A stretch of 64,000 bases of DNA. It comes from Halorubrum sp. CSM-61 (GTDB taxonomy: Archaea > Halobacteriota > Halobacteria > Halobacteriales > Haloferacaceae). The DNA lies in contig NZ_RJJW01000002.1 in assembly GCF_003781945.1 (NCBI RefSeq), positions 313,476 to 377,475 of the forward strand. The letters run 5' to 3'. Positions 29,647 through 39,094 of the stretch are shown piece by piece. How positions within the stretch are numbered: the first letter of the stretch is position 1; each line of letters opens with the position of its first letter. The notes below the pieces were generated by a model that worked only from the letters and a program-made list of their open reading frames with translations, had not been told where the DNA came from and did no database searches. A program made the position numbers and the translations under genes.

Positions 29647-29698
29647 TTACGGAGAATCGGGGAGAAAGCCTCGCGCTTCAGCGCGGGGAGGATGTCAA
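29647..29698 (+). mobile_element. Solo IS200/IS605-type right-end element (52 bp)
   Basis: The segment starts with ttac, contains a hairpin (cctcgcgc-ttca-gcgcgggg) and ends gatgtcaa. It is identical except for one base to 37027-37078 and related to the end of the tnpB remnant at 4008-4049. In the well-studied IS608, ttac is the left target and tcaa the right cleavage site, so the boundaries fit a minimal derivative. No transposase is nearby. Confidence 0.7.
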
Positions 29699-29715
29699 AG
29701 ATCCTCGAATCCGAA

Positions 29716-29775
29716 GACATCGACCGCGAGGCGGACCGGGGCGTCGATCTGGAGTCGAAGACTGAGCGACCGGGA
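29716..29775 (+). pseudogene. Degraded copy of the SPFH gene 3' tail (copy 2)
   Basis: Translation gives DIDREADRGVDLESKTERPG, aligning with DLDREGDRDIELEAESERPG at the end of the SPFH gene, about 75% identical in bases. There is no matching stop codon. It lies between the solo IS end and the nrdA stop. With the copy at 32941-33037 it brackets the ribonucleotide reductase genes. Confidence 0.65.
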
Positions 29776-29803
29776 CGGCAGGCGAGCCGCCTACGAGGAG
29801 CGA

Positions 29804-31492
29804 TCAGCTCTCACAGGCCCTGCACTCGAGAATATCTCGACTGAATTTCTGTGCAGCGTTCACGCTGTGCTGATAGTAGAGGCTCTTTACCCCCTTCTTC
29901 CAGGCTTCTATGTAGAGCTGATTGATCTCCTTGACGCTCACTTCACTCGGGTCGATAGAGACGTTCACGCTCTGTGCTTGGTCTATGTGTTTCTGTCTCT
30001 GTGCTGCTTGGTTGATGATCGCCATCTGTGGTATCTCTGCAAAAGTCTTGAACACCTCTTTCTCTTCGTCCGTCAGACACTCGAGATGTTGAACGCTCCC
30101 GTCTTTGTTTGCGATGCTGTCCCAGACTTCGCGCGTGTCTTCGTCTCGCTCCGCCAGTATAGCCTGAAGGAATCTGTTTTTTTGCGTCGATTTCAGCTTC
30201 GCGCCGTCTCGCACGAAGTAGTTCGCTTTCAGCGGCTCGATGCTCGGACTGACCTGACCCAGAATAACGCTGCTCGATTTTGTCGGGGCCACGCTCATCG
30301 TCGTCGTGTTCCGCCTGCCGTACCCCTCTAGGACCTCCGGCTCCCCGAACTCGTCGGCAAGCGCTTCACTCGCCTCGTAGCTCCGCTCTTTGATCGTCCG
30401 GAACAACTCATCGTTCTTCTCCATCGCTTCCATACTGTCGAAGGGGATCATGTTGCTCTGGAGATAGCTGTGCCACCCGAGGACGCCGATCCCTATCGCT
30501 CTGTGTCGCTTCGCAAACCGCACGGCCCGCTCCATGAACCGTGTCCCCTCCGTTTTTTGAATGAATTCCTCCATCACCGCGTCCAGAAACCGCGTCAGTG
30601 TCTCCACTGCATCGGTATCCTTCCATTCGTCGTAGTGGAGAGCGTTCATACTCGAGAGACAGCAGACGAAGCTCTCGTCAGCCGTGGCCGGCAGTGCTAT
30701 CTCGGTACAAAGATTGGACGCGTTAATCTGGTAGTCCTTGTCCTTGTACACCTGCGGTTTCCCCTCGTTCATGTTCCCCCGGAAAATGATATACGGGACG
30801 CCGATGTTGATCCGGGTCTCGATGATATCTGCCCACGTCTCTCGTTTCTCTTCGTCGCCGTCGACCATCGCTTGGAACCAGTCATCGCCGATGATGACGC
30901 CGTAGTAGATGTCCTGTACCGGGTCCCCTTCGGTTTTGATGTTAAGCCACTCTTCCAAGTCGTCGTGTTCGACGTCGATATAGCCAGCGAACTGCCCTCT
31001 CCGGGTTTCACCCTGGCTGATGACGTTGATGATCGTGTCGAACAGCTCCGTGAAACTGTAGCTCCCGTTACTCTTGCCGTTGTCCGTTATCGGACTGCCT
31101 CGCGGCCGCAGCTCGCCGAAGTACCCGCTCGTGCCTCCGCCCTGCTTGGTCATTTCGCCCACCTCTGCCTGGGTGTGGAGAATACTCTCTATGTTATCCT
31201 CCATGTAGCTGCCGAAGCAACTGATAGGAAGGCCTCTGTCCAGTCCGAAGTTGGACCACACTGGGCTGGCGAGGCTATAGTAGCCTCGGCTCATGTACTC
31301 GTAGAACGTGTCGGCGAAGCCCTCGTCGTCGAGGATTTCTTCAGCGCGCTCCGCTATTTGTCTGACTCTCTCTTCGGCTGTGACGCCCTCAAGCAGATAC
31401 CCCTCTCTGAGGAACTCTCTGCTGTCCTCGTTCAACCAGTAGAACGGCTCTTCGTGCTGTTGATCGACGTGATCGAGTGCTGTTTGTGCCAT
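29804..31492 (-). CDS. nrdA: Class I ribonucleotide reductase, large (alpha) subunit
   Basis: A 562-residue catalytic subunit that reduces ribonucleotides to deoxyribonucleotides. Active-site residues are visible: Cys in LPISCFGSYMED, NLCTEI (Asn, thiyl Cys, Glu), the second redox Cys in FVCCLSSMN, the radical-transfer tyrosines in SLYYQHSVNAAQKF, and the C-terminal pair CRAC. The N-terminal ATP-cone (activity site) is absent, as in many viral enzymes, so dATP shut-off is unlikely. The gene is clearly lower in GC than its neighbours and uses different codons, suggesting transfer, perhaps from a haloarchaeal virus. It follows nrdB by two bases. Confidence 0.93.
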   Translation of the reverse strand: MAQTALDHVDQQHEEPFYWLNEDSREFLREGYLLEGVTAEERVRQIAERAEEILDDEGFADTFYEYMSRGYYSLASPVWSNFGLDRGLPISCFGSYMEDNIESILHTQAEVGEMTKQGGGTSGYFGELRPRGSPITDNGKSNGSYSFTELFDTIINVISQGETRRGQFAGYIDVEHDDLEEWLNIKTEGDPVQDIYYGVIIGDDWFQAMVDGDEEKRETWADIIETRINIGVPYIIFRGNMNEGKPQVYKDKDYQINASNLCTEIALPATADESFVCCLSSMNALHYDEWKDTDAVETLTRFLDAVMEEFIQKTEGTRFMERAVRFAKRHRAIGIGVLGWHSYLQSNMIPFDSMEAMEKNDELFRTIKERSYEASEALADEFGEPEVLEGYGRRNTTTMSVAPTKSSSVILGQVSPSIEPLKANYFVRDGAKLKSTQKNRFLQAILAERDEDTREVWDSIANKDGSVQHLECLTDEEKEVFKTFAEIPQMAIINQAAQRQKHIDQAQSVNVSIDPSEVSVKEINQLYIEAWKKGVKSLYYQHSVNAAQKFSRDILECRACES

Positions 31493-31494
31493 TG

Positions 31495-32523
31495 TTAAAA
31501 CATGTCCTCGGCGGTAACGCTCTGCGTGTGTTTGTTGTACGTGGTCGACCGCTTGCTGAAGAAATCGTTATCTTTCGTCATCATAATGTCCTCGTCGAAC
31601 CAGCGCGTCTCCTCAAGCAGGTCATCGTCTGTCTCGAATACCGGCTCCACGCCGACGTTTTTTAGACTCTGATTGAACCGGTCTCGCAGAAACGCGTTCA
31701 CGTGCGTTCGAGGGAGAAACTCCAGCTCTCCATCCTCGAAAATCCAATCGAGAATCTCCATCTCTGCCTCGTACGCCTGCTGACAAGCCTCCTGGACGTC
31801 CTCCTCGAAGTCGTCATCGAAGAGATCCGGGTTCTCCTCTCTGATCGTCTCTACCAGTTCGACCCCGAACAGACCGTGAATCTGCTCCTCTTTGCTGGTC
31901 GCTTCGACGGCGTTCGCTATCCCCTTGAATTTCTTTTCGTGCTTGTCGAAGCTCGTCATTATGAGGAACTGGCTGAACAGCGATACGTGCTCGACGAACG
32001 TGCTGAACAGCAGGATGCTCATCACGTACTCCCGTTCGTCGTCGCTCTCGCTCTTCTCCAGGTATTCGTCGAGATACTCGATCCGCTTTTTCATCGCTGG
32101 CTCCTCAGTCACCTGCTCGAAATCGTCCGTGATCCCCAAGACATCGAGTAAATGGCTGTAGGCGTCCATGTGCCGCACTTCACTCTCCGCGAAGGTCATG
32201 CCCACATTCCCGACCTCGGCCTTGGGCATCTCCTCGTAGATGTCCGACCAAAACGTCTTCACCTGTACCTCGATCTGTGCGATGGCCAACATCGTCCGCT
32301 TGATAACGGTCTGCTCAGCAGCGTTCGTGTTGACCTTGAAGTCTTGGACATCTCCGTCGAAATTAAACTCCGTGTGCACCCAGTAGCTGTTCCGAATCGC
32401 CTCGACGTAGTCGAGGAAGTCGGCGTACTCGTAGGGCTTCAGCTGTTTCCTCTCCGAAAAGATGTCCGTCTCTATATCTTCGCCTGTACTCGCGTTCGTG
32501 TTTGCGTTTTCGCTTTCACTCAT
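31495..32523 (-). CDS. nrdB: Class I ribonucleotide reductase, small (beta) subunit
   Basis: A 342-residue ferritin-like radical-generating subunit. Likely metal ligands are the Glu of AIAQIEVQVKTF, Glu and His of FAESEVRHMDAYS, Glu of FSTFVEHVSLFSQF, and Glu/His of SKEEQIHGLFG. The conserved C-terminus (FFSKRSTTYNKHTQ) would dock into NrdA. It is the first gene of the nrdBA operon and shares its low GC. Haloarchaea usually rely on a B12-dependent class II enzyme, so this pair may provide extra dNTP supply or be a viral legacy. Confidence 0.92.
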   Translation of the reverse strand: MSESENANTNASTGEDIETDIFSERKQLKPYEYADFLDYVEAIRNSYWVHTEFNFDGDVQDFKVNTNAAEQTVIKRTMLAIAQIEVQVKTFWSDIYEEMPKAEVGNVGMTFAESEVRHMDAYSHLLDVLGITDDFEQVTEEPAMKKRIEYLDEYLEKSESDDEREYVMSILLFSTFVEHVSLFSQFLIMTSFDKHEKKFKGIANAVEATSKEEQIHGLFGVELVETIREENPDLFDDDFEEDVQEACQQAYEAEMEILDWIFEDGELEFLPRTHVNAFLRDRFNQSLKNVGVEPVFETDDDLLEETRWFDEDIMMTKDNDFFSKRSTTYNKHTQSVTAEDMF

Positions 32524-32650
32524 CGTTGGTCATCTCGAACGTGACCGATCGCGTTAGATTGCCTCTGCCACTGTCTGGCGTCAGTCCGGTGAGTTCGACC
32601 GTGATCGCGTCGCTCGGAAGACGGTCTTACAGCGTACCGTGAGTTTGGCC

Positions 32651-32690
32651 GTGTGAACCGTATCGAATCACACAGACTCCACTGTTATAA
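32651..32690 (-). promoter_or_regulatory. Candidate nrdBA promoter with operator over the start site
   Basis: On the minus strand a TATA-like cttataa (32685-32691) would place the transcription start near 32662. That point lies inside an inverted repeat, gtgtga-N11-tcacac (32651-32673). An operator overlapping the start would allow repression. It implies a leader of about 140 bases, unusually long for a haloarchaeon. Confidence 0.45.
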
Positions 32691-32940
32691 GTATTACCAA
32701 TAAAATTGTAGTATAACAACCTCACTTTCATAATAGGGGAGCGGAGTTGTCCCTCCGATCCGCGAACGGGCGGTGCCGAGACGAAGACTGAGCGGTGATC
32801 TCCGGGTACTGGTGGTTGCTACGGCGCCGACTGGCGGCGTCAAGCCCGCGCCAGTCCAATCGCGAGGGCTCCACAGAGCGGTTCGGCGAGAAGTGCGAAC
32901 CCGATCCCGGACGCGAGCGGGGGACAGACAACGCGTGAGA

Positions 32941-33037
32941 CTCGGACAACGCCGACCCCGCCCGGCAGGACGAGGAGATCCGCGAGGCCGACCGGGACAG
33001 CGAACTTGAGGCGGAAAGCGAGCGGCCGAGCGACTGA
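32941..33037 (+). pseudogene. Degraded copy of the SPFH gene 3' tail (copy 3)
   Basis: Reads SDNADPARQDEEIREADRDS followed by ELEAESERPSD and a stop, closely matching the end of the SPFH protein (about 80% identity in bases over the last 42 bases, same stop). An in-frame stop precedes it, so only about 31 codons remain. The rest of the 32524-33082 gap holds the nrdB promoter and otherwise nothing I can assign. Confidence 0.7.
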
Positions 33038-33082
33038 GCACCGATCACGCGATTTCTCGATAGGGGGAGTTCCCGGCCCGAA

Positions 33083-33679
33083 TCAGGGCCGCCACGTCTC
33101 GGGATCGACCGCCCAGAGCAACCCCACCGCGCCGGCGCCGGAGACGCCACCAGTGACGAGTCCGAGCGGAGAGCCGGACCCGGCGACGACCGACGCGAGC
33201 AGCAGGGCCGCGCCGACGAGCAGCGTGACCGTGTCCTCCGTGATCGTGGCGCGGACCACGGGCGCGATAGCGGCGCCGGCGATGGCCCCGGCGGCGATCC
33301 GGGCGCCGAATCCGGATCGAAGGAGGTCGTACGCGGCCGGATCGGTCGCGGTCGCGAGGGTCGATTCGGGAGCTACCCCGAGACCGAGCCCGAACGCGAC
33401 CGCGGTCGCGGCACCTATCGCCGGCGCGGACAGCGCGGCGCGCGCGGAGAGGTCGGCGTCGGCGAGCGCGGCGACGCCGCCGACCAGCAGCACCGACCCG
33501 GCCGCGAGCAGGAGCGGCGAAGCGAGCAGCGAGACCGGCGAGGGCGTGACGACCGAGAGCCCCGTCGGGCTCGACGACGAGGGGACGACCGCGAGGGTGG
33601 TCTCGGACGCGAGGTACAGCGACGCCGCGGCGGCGAGGAGGGCGACCGATCCGACGAGACGACGGCGGAGGGTACTCAT
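33083..33679 (-). CDS. Hypothetical multi-pass membrane protein
   Basis: About 198 residues starting MSTLRRRLVGSVALLAAAASLYL, with five or six hydrophobic segments rich in Ala, Leu, Val and Gly, ending DPETWRP. No family motif is recognised. It is upstream of no obvious partner; the next gene on the same strand is a lipoprotein (33755). The start at 33679 is preferred because the nine earlier codons interrupt a positive-inside N-terminus. Confidence 0.65.
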   Translation of the reverse strand: MSTLRRRLVGSVALLAAAASLYLASETTLAVVPSSSSPTGLSVVTPSPVSLLASPLLLAAGSVLLVGGVAALADADLSARAALSAPAIGAATAVAFGLGLGVAPESTLATATDPAAYDLLRSGFGARIAAGAIAGAAIAPVVRATITEDTVTLLVGAALLLASVVAGSGSPLGLVTGGVSGAGAVGLLWAVDPETWRP

Positions 33680-33754
33680 GATCGGTCGGACACCGCGCGG
33701 ATACAAAACTGTCTCGGGAGGTGACTGTTCGTATCTCGTGATCGAGGGCCCGCG

Positions 33755-34285
33755 TCAGACGGTCACGCCGGCGCGGTCGCCCTCGATCGAGACGACCACG
33801 CGAGCGGGCGGCCCTCGCTCGTCCGCCAGTCGCAGAAGAAGGGTCTTGACCACCGGTTCGTCGGTCTCGACCTCGCCGCGAACGCCCGCGACGTCGACGG
33901 CGACGCGGAGTGAGTGGTCCCCGATGCGGCTGACCGACCCCAGCCGGAGTTCGACCTCGGGTGCGGTGAGCCGCTGCGCGGCGACGAGCACCGCCCTGCC
34001 GCCGTCGCCGACGAACGAGGTGGCCTCGACGAACGCCATCGTCTCCGGTTGATCGGGGAGAACCGCGGCCTTCGCCGCCGACTTCGACCGGAAGGAGGCG
34101 GCGTGGGTCACCAGTCCCTCCGGGCGCGAGCGAACGCTCTGTCCCTCGACGAGCGGGTCGCCGTCGACGTAGTCACTCCGGACGGCGAGGTCCCGCGGCG
34201 TCGACGCCGCCAGGTCGTGGAGCCGATCGGTACAGCCCGCGCTGGCGACGGTACAGAGGCCGGCCACCAGCGCGCGGCGCTTCAT
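33755..34285 (-). CDS. Haloarchaeal lipoprotein of unknown function
   Basis: A 176-residue secreted protein with a short signal (MKRRALVAGLCTVASAGCTD) and lipobox SAGC. The mature part is mostly beta strand (FVGDGGRAVLVAAQRL, HSLRVAVDVAGVRGEV). It probably stands anchored outside the membrane. No enzymatic motif is visible. Confidence 0.75.
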   Translation of the reverse strand: MKRRALVAGLCTVASAGCTDRLHDLAASTPRDLAVRSDYVDGDPLVEGQSVRSRPEGLVTHAASFRSKSAAKAAVLPDQPETMAFVEATSFVGDGGRAVLVAAQRLTAPEVELRLGSVSRIGDHSLRVAVDVAGVRGEVETDEPVVKTLLLRLADERGPPARVVVSIEGDRAGVTV

Positions 34286-34390
34286 GTGACGCGTTCCGAC
34301 GGTCGCGGTTAAAAACCCCGGCGTCGCGGGTCTCGGCGCGCGAGAATCGGAGCCGGGACGGGAGTAAGGGTAGGGAGTGAGAGCGGACCG

Positions 34391-36445
34391 CTACTCGTCG
34401 ATCATCGGCGCCGGCACGCCGTCGTCGCCGCCGTCGAGCTCGAACGCGCGGCGGAGCTCCGCGATCCGGTCGCGGATGTCGGCCGCCAGCTCGAACTCCA
34501 GGTTGCTCGCGGCCTCGTCCATCCGTTCTTCGAGCGCCTCGATCTGCGCTTTCGCCTCCTCTTCGCTCTCCACGTCGCCGACGCTGACCGACGAGGTGTC
34601 CGTCTTCGACCCCGGCAGGTTCGTCTCCCCGACCGGCTTGTCGATGGTGGTCGCCTCGTAGCCGTGCTCCTCGTTGTACTCGAGCTGGATCTCGCGGCGG
34701 CGCTGGGTCTCCTCGATGGCTTCCTCCATCGAGTCGGTCACCCGGTCGGCGTAGAGGACGACCTCGCCGTTGACGTTGCGCGCGGCCCGCCCCATCGTCT
34801 GGACGAGGGTCGTCGTGGAGCGGAGGAACCCCTCCTGGTCGGCGTCGAGGATGGCGACGAGCGAGACCTCCGGGATGTCGAGCCCCTCGCGCAGGAGGTT
34901 GATCCCGACGAGCACGTCGATGTTGCCCAGTCGGAGGTCGCGGATGATCTCGTGGCGTTCGAGGGTGTCCGTCTCGTCGTGCATGTACGCCACGTCGATC
35001 CCGGCCTCCTCGAAGTACTCCGTGAGGTCCTCGGCCATTCGCTTGGTGAGCGTGGTGACCAAGACGCGCTCGTCGCGCTCGATCCGGTCGTCGACCCGTT
35101 CGAGGAGGTTCTCGACCTGCCCCGTCGCCTCCGCGATCTCCACCTTCGGGTCGACGAGGTGGGTCGGCCGGACGATCTGCTCGACGATCTGATCGGAGGT
35201 CTCGCGCTCGTAGTCGCCCGGCGTCGCCGAGACGTAGAGGGTGCGGTCCGTCTTCTCCTCGAACTCCTCGAACGTGAGCGGGCGGTTGTCGTAGGCGGTC
35301 GGGAGCCGGAACCCGTTCTCGACGAGCGAGTCTTTCCGCGACTTGTCGCCCTCGTACTGGCCCTTTATCTGGGGGATCGTCTGGTGGGACTCGTCGACGA
35401 CGGTGAGGAAGTCGTCGGGGAAGTAGTCGAGCAGGGTGTAGGGGGCGTCGCCGGACTCGCGGTCGTCCATGTGGACCGAGTAGTTCTCGATCCCCGAGCA
35501 GTAGCCCGCCTCCCGTAGCATCTCCAGGTCGAAGGTGGTGCGTTCCTCGATGCGCTGGGCCGCCACGAGGTCGCCCTGCCGCTCGAAGTAGCTCACCCGC
35601 TTCTCCATCAGGTCCTCGATCTCCGCGATCGCCTGCTCCAGCTGGTCGTCCGGGATCGAGTAGTGCTCCGCGGGGTGGAGCATGACGGCGGGCTCCTCCG
35701 AGACGACCTCGCCTTTCATCGGGTCGACCTTGAGCATCCGGTCGATCTCCTCGCCCCACAGCTCCACCCGGACCGCGTACCGCCCGTACATCGGGTAGAT
35801 CTCGACGGTGTCGCCCCGAACCCGGAAGGTGCCCTGCGTGAAGTCCACGTCGTTGCGCTCGTAGTTCAGGTCGACGAGGTCGGCGAGCAGCCGCTCGCGG
35901 CCGACCTCCTCGCCCATCTCCAACCGGAGCGCCATGTCGCGGTAGTTCTGCGGGTCACCGAGCCCGTAGATCGCGGAGACGGAGGCCACCACGATCACGT
36001 CGTCACGCGTCAGGAGCGAGCGCGTCGCGGAGTGGCGCAGGCGGTCGATCTCCTCGTTTATCGACATCTCCTTGTCGATGAACGTGTCCGTCTGCTCGAC
36101 GTACGCCTCCGGCTGGTAGTAATCGTAGTAGGAGACGAAGTACTCGACGGCGTTGTCCGGGAACAGCTCGCGGAACTCCTCGTACAGCTGGGCGGCGAGC
36201 GTCTTGTTGTGGGCCAAGACGAGGGTCGGCTGATCGAGCTCCTCGGCGACCCACGAGACGGTGTTGGTCTTCCCGGAGCCGGTGACGCCCAGCAGGGTCT
36301 GCTTGTCGGCGCCCGACTCGAACCCCTCGACCAGCTTCTCGATCGCCTCCGGCTGGTCGCCCGCGGGCTCGAACGGGGCGTCGACGCGGAGGGGGCGGTC
36401 GACGGTCGGACGGTCCTCGGAGAGGGGGGAGTCGGCGTCGCTCAC
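34391..36445 (-). CDS. uvrB: Excinuclease ABC subunit B
   Basis: A protein of about 684 residues, the damage-verifying helicase-like subunit of bacterial-type nucleotide excision repair. Walker A is [11 protein letters not shown], the beta-hairpin region is [11 protein letters not shown], the helicase motifs end with [16 protein letters not shown], and the UvrB/UvrC motif closes the protein ([20 protein letters not shown]). The start is uncertain: GTG at 36445 gives [11 protein letters not shown], while GTG at 36472 adds nine residues. uvrA and uvrC are not in the window. Confidence 0.95.
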   Translation of the reverse strand: MSDADSPLSEDRPTVDRPLRVDAPFEPAGDQPEAIEKLVEGFESGADKQTLLGVTGSGKTNTVSWVAEELDQPTLVLAHNKTLAAQLYEEFRELFPDNAVEYFVSYYDYYQPEAYVEQTDTFIDKEMSINEEIDRLRHSATRSLLTRDDVIVVASVSAIYGLGDPQNYRDMALRLEMGEEVGRERLLADLVDLNYERNDVDFTQGTFRVRGDTVEIYPMYGRYAVRVELWGEEIDRMLKVDPMKGEVVSEEPAVMLHPAEHYSIPDDQLEQAIAEIEDLMEKRVSYFERQGDLVAAQRIEERTTFDLEMLREAGYCSGIENYSVHMDDRESGDAPYTLLDYFPDDFLTVVDESHQTIPQIKGQYEGDKSRKDSLVENGFRLPTAYDNRPLTFEEFEEKTDRTLYVSATPGDYERETSDQIVEQIVRPTHLVDPKVEIAEATGQVENLLERVDDRIERDERVLVTTLTKRMAEDLTEYFEEAGIDVAYMHDETDTLERHEIIRDLRLGNIDVLVGINLLREGLDIPEVSLVAILDADQEGFLRSTTTLVQTMGRAARNVNGEVVLYADRVTDSMEEAIEETQRRREIQLEYNEEHGYEATTIDKPVGETNLPGSKTDTSSVSVGDVESEEEAKAQIEALEERMDEAASNLEFELAADIRDRIAELRRAFELDGGDDGVPAPMIDE

Positions 36446-36559
36446 TATACGTGTCGTTGGGGGGCGAGACACTTGAGCGGCGCGGCCACACCGTGTCCTC
36501 GGGGGACATACAGCCGATTTCGACAGAAAGTATTTGCACCACCCGTGGCCTCACCGACT

Positions 36560-37015
36560 ATGAGACGACGAGCCCTCCTCGCCTGTGCGCTGTCGGCGGC
36601 GATCGCCGGCTGTACCGACGACGATCCGAACGACGGGAACAACGAAACCGACGGCGGGGAAGACGATCCGGGCGGCGGAAACGACCGGCCGGACGACGGA
36701 GACAACGAATCCGACACCGCGAACGGCGAAACCGACGATGGCGAGAACGGCGTCGAGGAGTCGAAATACAGGGTCGTCGTGGAGGCACCGGAATCGGACC
36801 CCGATGACGGGTCGGTCTGCGAGTTCGAGGCGCTCCCGGCCGCCGCCCGAGACGAGTTCGAGGCCGCGATCGAGGGCGTCGACTTCGAGAGCGCCGACCG
36901 CGGCGACTACACGTCCACGAGCTCACCGGCCATACTCGATACGGACTGTTACAACAGCTACGTCGCGTACGAGGGCGAGTACTACTGGGTCGGAGTCGAT
37001 GTCGGAGGCGGGTGA
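36560..37015 (+). CDS. Small acidic haloarchaeal lipoprotein
   Basis: A 151-residue protein beginning MRRRALLACALSAAIAGCTD with lipobox IAGC. A very acidic Asp/Gly/Asn-rich linker of about 50 residues follows, then a small domain with CEFEALPAAARDEFEAAIEG and a second Cys in DTDCYNSYVAYEGEYYWVG. The domain resembles the C-terminal part of the lipoprotein at 19441 in its pattern (short polar strand, xLPxxxxxEFxxA), suggesting a related family of surface proteins. Function unknown. Confidence 0.75.
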   Translation: MRRRALLACALSAAIAGCTDDDPNDGNNETDGGEDDPGGGNDRPDDGDNESDTANGETDDGENGVEESKYRVVVEAPESDPDDGSVCEFEALPAAARDEFEAAIEGVDFESADRGDYTSTSSPAILDTDCYNSYVAYEGEYYWVGVDVGGG

Positions 37016-37026
37016 GGACCTCCCTG

Positions 37027-37078
37027 TTACGGAGAATCGGGGAGAAAGCCTCGCGCTTCAGCGCGGGGAGCATGTCAA
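37027..37078 (+). mobile_element. Solo IS200/IS605-type right-end element (52 bp)
   Basis: Bounded by ttac and ending catgtcaa, with the same hairpin and only one base different from the copy at 29647-29698. It lies 11 bases after the lipoprotein stop and directly before a decapitated membrane-protein frame. Confidence 0.7.
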
Positions 37079-37286
37079 CCTCGCACTGTTCGTCTGGATG
37101 GCGACCGGCATCTGGGTGAATTTCGACGCCCACGCTCGCGGGAGCGACTATCCGGCCTTCTGGGGCGTTTTCGCGCCGGTTTCGGGCGTCATACTGTTGT
37201 ACTACCTGCTGTGGTGGCGTCGCGGACGGTCTCGCGAGTACCCGCCGTCTCGCTGGGAGCGATCCGCGTCCCACCACTCGATCTAG
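37079..37286 (+). pseudogene. Truncated membrane-protein gene
   Basis: Immediately after the solo IS end an open frame encodes LALFVWMATGIWVNFDAHAR followed by an aromatic membrane segment (GVILLYYLLWWRRGRS) and ends HHSI. This resembles the C-terminal part of a small two-helix haloarchaeal membrane protein. The frame reads back into the IS end without a start of its own, although an internal ATG at 37098 could give 62 residues. I regard it as a gene whose 5' part was lost. Confidence 0.55.
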
Positions 37287-37375
37287 GCTTCTATATAAAA
37301 GAGGCGTGTGAACGTGACTCATACTGCCCGATACTCCCCCACCGTGTTGCGGTTTCGCACGCACCGAACAAAGGA

Positions 37376-37383
37376 TTTATATA
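37376..37383 (+). promoter_or_regulatory. TATA box of the thermosome gene
   Basis: The sequence tttatata lies about 22-25 bases before the thermosome ATG at 37400, with a purine-rich BRE-like caaagg just upstream. It fits a strong leaderless promoter of the haloarchaeal heat-shock chaperonin type. Confidence 0.6.
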
Positions 37384-37399
37384 GAATCACAATCAATCA

Positions 37400-39094
37400 A
37401 TGGCTGTAATGTCACAGCGCCAGCGGATGGGCAATCAGCCCATGATCGTACTTTCCGAGGAGTCGCAGCGAACATCCGGAAAGGACGCTCAGAACATGAA
37501 CATCACGGCCGGGAAGGCGGTCGCGGAGTCCGTCCGCACCACGCTCGGCCCGAAAGGGATGGACAAGATGCTCGTCGACTCCGGCGGGTCCGTCGTCGTC
37601 ACGAACGACGGCGTCACCATCCTGAAGGAGATGGACATCGACCACCCGGCGGCCAACATGATCGTCGAGGTCAGCGAGACGCAGGAGGAGGAGGTCGGTG
37701 ACGGGACCACCTCCGCCGTCGTCGTCGCCGGTGAGCTCCTCGATCAGGCCGAGGAGCTCCTCGACCAGGACATCCACGCGACCACCCTCGCGCAGGGGTA
37801 CCGCCAGGCCGCCGAGAAGGCCAAGGAGATCCTCGACGAGGAGGCCATCGACGTCTCCGCGGACGACTACGACACGCTCGTCGAGATCGCCGAGACGGCG
37901 ATGACGGGCAAGGGCGCCGAGAACTCCAAGGACCTGCTCGCCGAGCTCGTCGTCGACTCCGTCCTCGCGGTCCAGGACGACGACGGCATCGACACGGAGA
38001 ACGTCTCCGTCGAGAAGGTCGTCGGCAGCTCGATCGACAAGTCCGAGCTCGTCGAGGGCGTCATCGTCGACAAGGAGCGCGTCGACGAGAACATGCCCTT
38101 CGCGGTCGAGGACGCCGACGTGGCGCTGTTCGACGGCGCAATCGAAGTGAAGGAGACGGAGATCGACGCCGAGGTCAACGTCACGGACCCCGACCAGCTC
38201 CAGCAATTCCTCGACCAGGAGGAGGAGCAGCTCCGCGAGATGGTCGACCACCTGACGGAGATCGGCGCCGACGTCGTCTTCGTCGGTGACGGCATCGACG
38301 ACATGGCGCAGCACTACCTCGCGCAGGAGGGCATCCTCGCCGTCCGCCGCGCGAAGTCCGACGACCTCAAGCGCCTCGCCCGCGCGACCGGCGGCCGCGT
38401 CGTCTCCAACCTCGAGGACATCGAGACGGACGACCTCGGCTTCGCTGGCTCCGTCGCCCAGAAGGACATCGGCGGCGACGAGCGCATCTTCGTCGAGGAC
38501 GTCGAAGAGGCGAAGTCCGTCACGCTCATCCTCCGCGGCGGCACCGAACACGTCGTCGACGAGGTCGAGCGCGCAATCGACGACTCGCTCGGCGTCGTCC
38601 GCACGACGCTGCTCGACGGGAAGGTGCTGCCCGGCGGCGGCGCCCCCGAGGCCGAGCTGGCACTCCAGCTCCGCGACTTCGCCGACTCCGTCGGCGGCCG
38701 CGAGCAGCTCGCCGTCGAGGCGTTCGCAGACGCGCTGGAAGTCATCCCGCGCACCCTCGCCGAGAACGCGGGTCTCGACCCCATCGACTCGCTGGTCGAC
38801 CTCCGCTCCCGCCACGACGGCGGTGAGTTCGGCGCCGGTCTCGACGCCTACACGGGCGACGTGATCGACATGGAGGCCGAGGGCGTCGTGGAGCCGCTCC
38901 GCGTCAAGACCCAGGCCATCGAGTCCGCCACCGAGGCGGCAGTCATGATCCTCCGCATCGACGACGTCATCGCGGCCGGCGACCTCAAGGGCGGCGGCAC
39001 CGACGACGGCGGCGACGACGGCGGCCCCGGCGGCGCGCCCGGCGGAATGGGCGGCGGCATGGGCGGCATGGGCGGTATGGGCGGCGCGATGTGA
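37400..39094 (+). CDS. Thermosome (group II chaperonin) subunit
   Basis: A 564-residue CCT/thermosome subunit that folds proteins in an ATP-driven double ring. Visible are [26 protein letters not shown] (ATP domain), [20 protein letters not shown] with the catalytic Asp, the apical domain, [17 protein letters not shown], and the flexible Gly-Gly-Met tail ([13 protein letters not shown]). Haloarchaea carry two or three paralogues; which one this is cannot be told here. A second ATG at 37409 is an alternative start. The promoter is described separately. Confidence 0.95.
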   Translation: MAVMSQRQRMGNQPMIVLSEESQRTSGKDAQNMNITAGKAVAESVRTTLGPKGMDKMLVDSGGSVVVTNDGVTILKEMDIDHPAANMIVEVSETQEEEVGDGTTSAVVVAGELLDQAEELLDQDIHATTLAQGYRQAAEKAKEILDEEAIDVSADDYDTLVEIAETAMTGKGAENSKDLLAELVVDSVLAVQDDDGIDTENVSVEKVVGSSIDKSELVEGVIVDKERVDENMPFAVEDADVALFDGAIEVKETEIDAEVNVTDPDQLQQFLDQEEEQLREMVDHLTEIGADVVFVGDGIDDMAQHYLAQEGILAVRRAKSDDLKRLARATGGRVVSNLEDIETDDLGFAGSVAQKDIGGDERIFVEDVEEAKSVTLILRGGTEHVVDEVERAIDDSLGVVRTTLLDGKVLPGGGAPEAELALQLRDFADSVGGREQLAVEAFADALEVIPRTLAENAGLDPIDSLVDLRSRHDGGEFGAGLDAYTGDVIDMEAEGVVEPLRVKTQAIESATEAAVMILRIDDVIAAGDLKGGGTDDGGDDGGPGGAPGGMGGGMGGMGGMGGAM

